From: a virus
Length of the DNA stretch: 35,420 nucleotides
IMG/VR virus record: IMGVR_UViG_3300025168_000282
Span: 1-35,420 of that record
Direction: 5' to 3' (one strand)
Shown: in pieces, positions 32,165 to 35,420 of the stretch
How positions within the stretch are numbered: the first letter of the stretch is position 1
Layout: each line of letters opens with the position of its first letter
Program-made: the position numbers and the translations under genes
Notes under the pieces: generated by a model
The model's input: the letters and a program-made list of their open reading frames with translations, nothing else
Told to the model about the DNA's origin: nothing
Databases searched by the model: none

Positions 32165-33328
32165 CTACTTCTTACGAGAACGAGCCTTTGGCTCCTCAGG
32201 TAGGAATTTTTTCAAACCTTCGATTCTCTTAGTAGGCCTGCTCAAGCCACTAACTAGAGTATATGTCACAAGCTTGTCCCTGTTTTCATCTTCATAGATT
32301 CCACGATGGATAATAGCGCCGCCAGTCAAAGCTGCCAAGGTATCAAAACCAAACTCTATGCTATCCATTAACCCAACAGTCTCCTCGAACAAGACTTCGC
32401 CGCCAACAACAATACAAGCAGCACCTGTAGCAGTTGTTAAGTCAAAGCCTTCAGCAAGAAGAGTTTTTTCTAAGTTCTTCTTAAGGGCGTTTGAAATTGC
32501 CGTCTCACTCTCAACATTCTTTACACTGGTTACACCCATAATCATACAACCCGGCTGGCGCATAATACTGTCGTAGTCTGTAGCATCAAAGGTTGTGTAT
32601 TCTGAGTCCTTGTTTGCTAGGACGTTAAAAACGTGAAACAGCCCAGCAACCGTGTTGTTGATAGTTGTCCAGAACTTCTTGACCGTGAGCTTCGGGTAAA
32701 GCTTTTTAATCTTTTCATTGTCCACCATAATAAGCGGAGCAATTTTTCCGTCCTCTGCAAGGTCACATAATTGAGTAATACGAGCATGAGCGTTCTTAGC
32801 AACAGTTGGCGAAGCTGATTCACCAGCAGTAGGTAAAGAGGCAACAACACCGACTCGTTTGTCAACATCTTCGACACCAATATATGTGAAGTATTTCTTG
32901 GCGACCTTAATAAGGGTATTTACTGTGCCACCGCCAGAGCCGCCAGAAACGCCCAGACATATAATAATCCGGTCAACATTGCTACCAAAAACTTCACGGA
33001 ACTTATTAAATACTTCTTGTTCTTTGCGCTCGATGGCTGCTTCCGCTTTTGCTTGATCCTTGCCAGCACCTTGCTCGCCATGCTCGTCTACAAGAAACTT
33101 TTGCTCTTCTGGAATATCTAAACCGTTAAGATCTGATCTTGCTGTGTTGACAGCGACAGTCTTAGTATAGCCCATATCATAAAACGCTTTAGCCATACGT
33201 CCGCCGCCTTGACCAGCGCCAACAATAGCATAAGTAAGAGCACCGCCGGACTTATCCTCAACAGTCTCTTCTTCTTCGTTTAGGTCGGGATCGTAATCCT
33301 CAATTTCTAGTGTAGGAATGTCTACCAT
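32165..33328 (-). CDS. FtsZ/tubulin-like GTPase
   Basis: 387 residues, the length of bacterial FtsZ. An acidic leader (1-28) precedes the GTPase core. T1-like loop: AIVGAGQGGGRM (34-45). AVNTARSDLNGL (59-70) corresponds to FtsZ 'INTD-x-x-x-L'. GEQGAGKDQAKA fits the T3 region. The signature loop is SGGSGGGTVNTL (128-139) against GGGTGTG. RVGVVASLP (158-166) fits the next strand, and MVDNEKI (201-207) the Asn-Asp site. FDATDYDSIM (247-256) fits the catalytic T7 loop (N-x-D-x-x-D). A C-terminal domain and basic tail (KARSRKK) follow. Phage tubulins (PhuZ, TubZ) form filaments that position DNA; polymerisation here is inferred. GGAG precedes the ATG. It lies between the spanin-like and signal-peptide genes, and ends in TAG. 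Confidence 0.85.
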   Translation of the reverse strand: MVDIPTLEIEDYDPDLNEEEETVEDKSGGALTYAIVGAGQGGGRMAKAFYDMGYTKTVAVNTARSDLNGLDIPEEQKFLVDEHGEQGAGKDQAKAEAAIERKEQEVFNKFREVFGSNVDRIIICLGVSGGSGGGTVNTLIKVAKKYFTYIGVEDVDKRVGVVASLPTAGESASPTVAKNAHARITQLCDLAEDGKIAPLIMVDNEKIKKLYPKLTVKKFWTTINNTVAGLFHVFNVLANKDSEYTTFDATDYDSIMRQPGCMIMGVTSVKNVESETAISNALKKNLEKTLLAEGFDLTTATGAACIVVGGEVLFEETVGLMDSIEFGFDTLAALTGGAIIHRGIYEDENRDKLVTYTLVSGLSRPTKRIEGLKKFLPEEPKARSRKK

Positions 33329-33340
33329 TTTTTAATCTCC

Positions 33341-33655
33341 TTAAATGTCCAATTCCTTGTGAAGTCTGATTAATGCTTTTAATCGTTCTTCTCTGTCGTG
33401 TATTTTCTTTGTATCCTTAAGACGGCTTTCAAAAACTTGTTTGACCGCACCAATCTTATCTTTCTCTAGTCTACCACGTAATTCATTTTCCCTTAAGGCT
33501 GTCGTGGCTTCTGTTTTTATAACTTCTAAATATTTCATCTTATCTTCCGTTGGCCTGAGCAAACGGTAAAAGTAAATTAAGAGGGCTGCCACTACAACAA
33601 CCCCCAATATAATTTTCCACCAAATCTCTTTGGCTTTAAACCATAGTCTCTTCAT
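33341..33655 (-). CDS. Membrane-anchored coiled-coil protein, spanin-like
   Basis: 104 residues from the ATG at 33655, which overlaps the holin stop as TGATG. An upstream GTG at 33670 is possible but less likely. Residues about 12-31 (WWKIILGVVVVAALLIYFY) form a single N-terminal membrane helix; the rest (about 38-104) is a highly charged coiled coil (LRENELRGRLEKDKIGAVKQ). This N-in topology with a periplasmic coiled coil is that of Rz-type inner-membrane spanins, which connect inner and outer membranes in the last step of lysis of Gram-negative hosts. Adjacency to a holin-like gene supports this. No nested Rz1-like lipoprotein with a lipobox was found. Other coiled-coil membrane proteins are possible. 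Confidence 0.55.
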   Translation of the reverse strand: MKRLWFKAKEIWWKIILGVVVVAALLIYFYRLLRPTEDKMKYLEVIKTEATTALRENELRGRLEKDKIGAVKQVFESRLKDTKKIHDREERLKALIRLHKELDI

Positions 33656-33837
33656 CAGCCGTGTTTCCACTTAGCAGCAATATCTGCTGCACCCTGAAGT
33701 CCTATGTAAGCAAGGGACACAGCCACCCAGTCGCTGCTTGTAACTGATCCAGCCGCCAAGAAAGCGGTGGAGGTTCCCCATACTATTAGTTTTCGTGAGG
33801 CCCATTTTCCGAGCCATTGGTCTATTTTCTGTTGCAT
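33655..33837 (-). CDS. Holin-like small membrane protein
   Basis: 60 residues. There is a charged amphipathic N-terminus (QQKIDQWLGKWASRK). Two hydrophobic segments follow, about 17-29 (LIVWGTSTAFLAA) and 37-53 (WVAVSLAYIGLQGAADI), joined by a polar turn, with a basic end (KWKHG). The size, topology and position next to a spanin-like gene fit holins, which permeabilise the inner membrane at lysis. I recall proteins of this form ('ASRKLIVWGTSTAF') in marine phages annotated as holin-like. A strong GAGGAGG site lies ten bases before the ATG. The stop overlaps the next ATG as TGATG. No endolysin gene is visible in the window, so the assignment is positional. Confidence 0.6.
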   Translation of the reverse strand: MQQKIDQWLGKWASRKLIVWGTSTAFLAAGSVTSSDWVAVSLAYIGLQGAADIAAKWKHG

Positions 33838-33865
33838 TGTGATTATACCTCCTCAATATACATAA

Positions 33866-34069
33866 TTAGTTCTTTTGTTTTCTTTTGGCTTGTTGATGTA
33901 GTTCAGCGTCACTCCCATGTACTGATATAACGTTGCCCTTGTAGCTTATTTTCGCTATTTTATACCAACTGCTATACTCCAACAACAAACCGACTTTCCA
34001 ATCAGTATATTGCTTAGGGTCTCCGTGAAACGTACACTGCCTAAACCTTACCAGATCGCCGGCTCTCAT
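33866..34069 (-). CDS. Small conserved protein, SH3-like, 67 residues
   Basis: A short beta-rich protein. GDLVRFRQCTFHGDPKQYTD (4-23) leads to WKVGLLLEYSSWYKIAKISY (24-43), GNVISVHGSDAEL and a basic end (KRKQKN). The pattern G-D-L-V-R-F, then W-x-x-G-L-L, then a third strand, is a small SH3-like barrel that I have met in marine phage contigs near holin genes. Function unknown to me; a regulatory or nucleic-acid-binding role is conceivable for such barrels. The ATG lies ten bases past the previous stop with only a poor AAAAAG site, so translation is probably coupled to the upstream gene. Confidence 0.65.
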   Translation of the reverse strand: MRAGDLVRFRQCTFHGDPKQYTDWKVGLLLEYSSWYKIAKISYKGNVISVHGSDAELHQQAKRKQKN

Positions 34070-34079
34070 ACTTTTTGTC

Positions 34080-35420
34080 TTATTCTTCTATTTGGCACTG
34101 GAAGCGCAGGTCAACCCCTCGTAAAATTGGTGTGGCTTCTCGGTCAGTAGAAACTAAAAAGATTTCTATTTCCGCAAAGCGGTGTGGGGGTAGGGCATTT
34201 AGGTCTGCTGGTAATTCGTTTTGGCCATCAGCCGAACTTATCCAAGGACCAAAGACAGCGAGTGCTGGGTCAGCCAGTTCATCTCTCGTCTCTGCTACCT
34301 TGATCCTGAACTCTATTCTTGTGTCCGGTGGTAAAGTAGAGGAAGCGTCTAGAGTCATCCAGTCGGTATCTAGTTTTTCGCAACCTTCAACAATCATCTT
34401 GTAGCCGCCACGGGGAGCCGTGAAGTTTCTTAGTCCAAAACCTGTGAAGTCTGAGTAAGTATAGGGTCCTGAACCCACAGTTACTCTTCTTACGTCGTTC
34501 GGATTATTTGGGTCTATTCTTCCCGTGTATCCGCCGGAAGCAACGCCCCAAATGAAGCCATTGAAGTCAACGCCAGCACCTGTTGTGCCTCCACCGATAC
34601 TGAACTGACCGATGAGTTGCATCGTGTCTACTCGGTAGCCAATCATACCTGTCGTGTTATCAGCAAACCAGATGCGTCCTTCTGCGTCAGCACCTGCTCC
34701 TCGCATATAGCAGCGGTTGCCGCCACATGAGGAATGACGCCAAGCACCACCGCCAGCAAGTGGATCTTGGATCGGGTTGCCGTTTGCATCACGATAAGGG
34801 TCATAGCGATTTACGCCATCTGATTGCGCACCTACCCACAAGCGGTTCTCACCATCCATCGTGAAGCCATAAGAACGAGCAGGAACACCTTGAGGGCGAA
34901 TAATACCCGAGGCTCTCCCTGTTCGAGATTCAAAGCCGACGATAGTTCCTCCGCTTAAAGTTCCTGACCAAACATAACTGTTGGAATCCACGACTGCACC
35001 ATAAGGAGAGTGCCCAACACTGACCGGGTTTTGTAAACCGGGTCGCTGGATAAGATCTCCGCTGGAACCTTGGATACCATAAAACTCTCTGTGAGTATAC
35101 ATCCCGACCCATACATTTCCGTAGGGGTTTTGGGCATCGCCTGAATCAATTGCTAACGCTCTCGCTGTGCCGCCAGTTCTTCCTACGGCATTTGTCCACG
35201 CATAGCATTCATCGTTCTGTCCGAAGAACTCGTTGGGGTCGTTACGATCAATCACATTGTTGCCGTTGACATCTTGCGAGGTCTCTATACGACCGTTACC
35301 GTTTCTGTCCGCACAGTCTCTATTATATATTTTTGTTACCGACGGTTGCCGACCGAATGCACGGTTGGCTACGAACATGTCGCCATTCAAGTCAATACCT
35401 GTTCGGCTTGGACTGTTTTG
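34080..35420 (-). CDS. Beta-propeller protein with Ca-binding-like loops, 5' end cut by window
   Basis: The frame is open to the window edge (446 residues visible, so no true start). At least six related blades are recognisable by D/G-rich turns followed by W or F: GIDLNGDMFVANR, YGNVWVGMY, VVDSNSYVWSGT, TMDGENRLWVGAQ, ADAEGRIWFADN, DFNGFIWGVA. This is the style of virginiamycin-lyase or SMP-30-type propellers. Residues 38-61 hold two consecutive D-x-N-G-N-x-x-x-D loops resembling dockerin or EF-hand calcium sites, flanked by C36 and C72. The last 100 residues are a beta-sandwich-like domain (DTRIEFRIKVAETRDEL onward). I have seen such propeller-sandwich proteins among secreted bacterial proteins. 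In a phage an adhesin or tail-tip role is likely. It ends in TAA. Confidence 0.75.
   Translation of the reverse strand, partial: QNSPSRTGIDLNGDMFVANRAFGRQPSVTKIYNRDCADRNGNGRIETSQDVNGNNVIDRNDPNEFFGQNDECYAWTNAVGRTGGTARALAIDSGDAQNPYGNVWVGMYTHREFYGIQGSSGDLIQRPGLQNPVSVGHSPYGAVVDSNSYVWSGTLSGGTIVGFESRTGRASGIIRPQGVPARSYGFTMDGENRLWVGAQSDGVNRYDPYRDANGNPIQDPLAGGGAWRHSSCGGNRCYMRGAGADAEGRIWFADNTTGMIGYRVDTMQLIGQFSIGGGTTGAGVDFNGFIWGVASGGYTGRIDPNNPNDVRRVTVGSGPYTYSDFTGFGLRNFTAPRGGYKMIVEGCEKLDTDWMTLDASSTLPPDTRIEFRIKVAETRDELADPALAVFGPWISSADGQNELPADLNALPPHRFAEIEIFLVSTDREATPILRGVDLRFQCQIEE

Noticed and set aside
33671-33856. Alternative 61-codon frame overlapping the holin-like gene
   Set aside because: Its product has no membrane segments or coherent composition, whereas the 33655-33837 frame has a strong ribosome site and holin-like topology.
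1-35420. Search for CRISPR arrays, tRNA genes, insertion sequences, integrase or attachment sites
   Set aside because: I saw no regularly spaced repeats, cloverleaf-like sequence, transposase motifs or recombinase motifs in any frame.

Overview
The window looks like the virion-assembly region of a lytic, T4-superfamily contractile-tailed phage (a myovirus). Every supported gene lies on the minus strand, so transcription runs from base 35420 towards base 1. Head, neck and tail proteins resemble T4 gp13-gp15, gp17-gp23, gp26 and gp53 in sequence and broadly in order, but are divergent. The polymerase is family A, whereas T4 uses family B. The accessory set (Hsp20, ribosomal protein bS21, tubulin/FtsZ-like proteins, a gp32-like ssDNA-binding protein) is what I know from marine 'far-T4' phages. 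That habitat is an inference; the host cannot be read from the sequence. I see no tRNA, integrase, transposon or CRISPR array, and no gene-free stretch longer than about 160 bases.

Layout in transcription order. 35420-33340: the 3' part of a secreted-type beta-propeller protein, a small conserved protein, a holin-like protein and a membrane-anchored coiled-coil (spanin-like) protein. 33328-30816: an FtsZ/tubulin-like GTPase, a signal-peptide protein with a C-terminal membrane segment, a zinc-ribbon protein and a conserved protein, all tightly coupled. 30815-19932: packaging and head (TerL, portal, two unknown proteins, a small membrane protein, prohead protease, a fibre-like protein, a small protein, bS21, a possible decoration protein, scaffold, major capsid protein), closed by a strong terminator. 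19794-13312: neck (gp13, gp14, gp15), sheath and tube. 13246-9604: the gp26-like chaperone with an out-of-frame extension, a small protein and the tape measure. 9577-3762: baseplate-type proteins. 3761-1: family A DNA polymerase, a second tubulin-like protein, an unknown protein, Hsp20 and the ssDNA-binding protein.

The structural genes form long operons with 1-60 base gaps, short overlaps and strong GGAGG-type ribosome sites. Recognisable sigma70-like promoters appear only at the left end, before the 153-residue protein, hsp20 and the ssDNA-binding gene. This suggests early or middle control there and late control elsewhere.

The points most worth a second look are: (1) two divergent tubulin/FtsZ-superfamily genes about 30 kb apart; (2) a T7 homopolymer at the end of the gp26 gene that could recode into an extension lacking its own ATG, placed exactly where lambda-type phages put the G/GT frameshift; (3) a bS21 homologue inside the head operon; (4) a polymerase frame with no ATG near its start, separated from the upstream gene by one in-frame amber codon; (5) a lysis-type gene cluster interrupted by the FtsZ-like gene.
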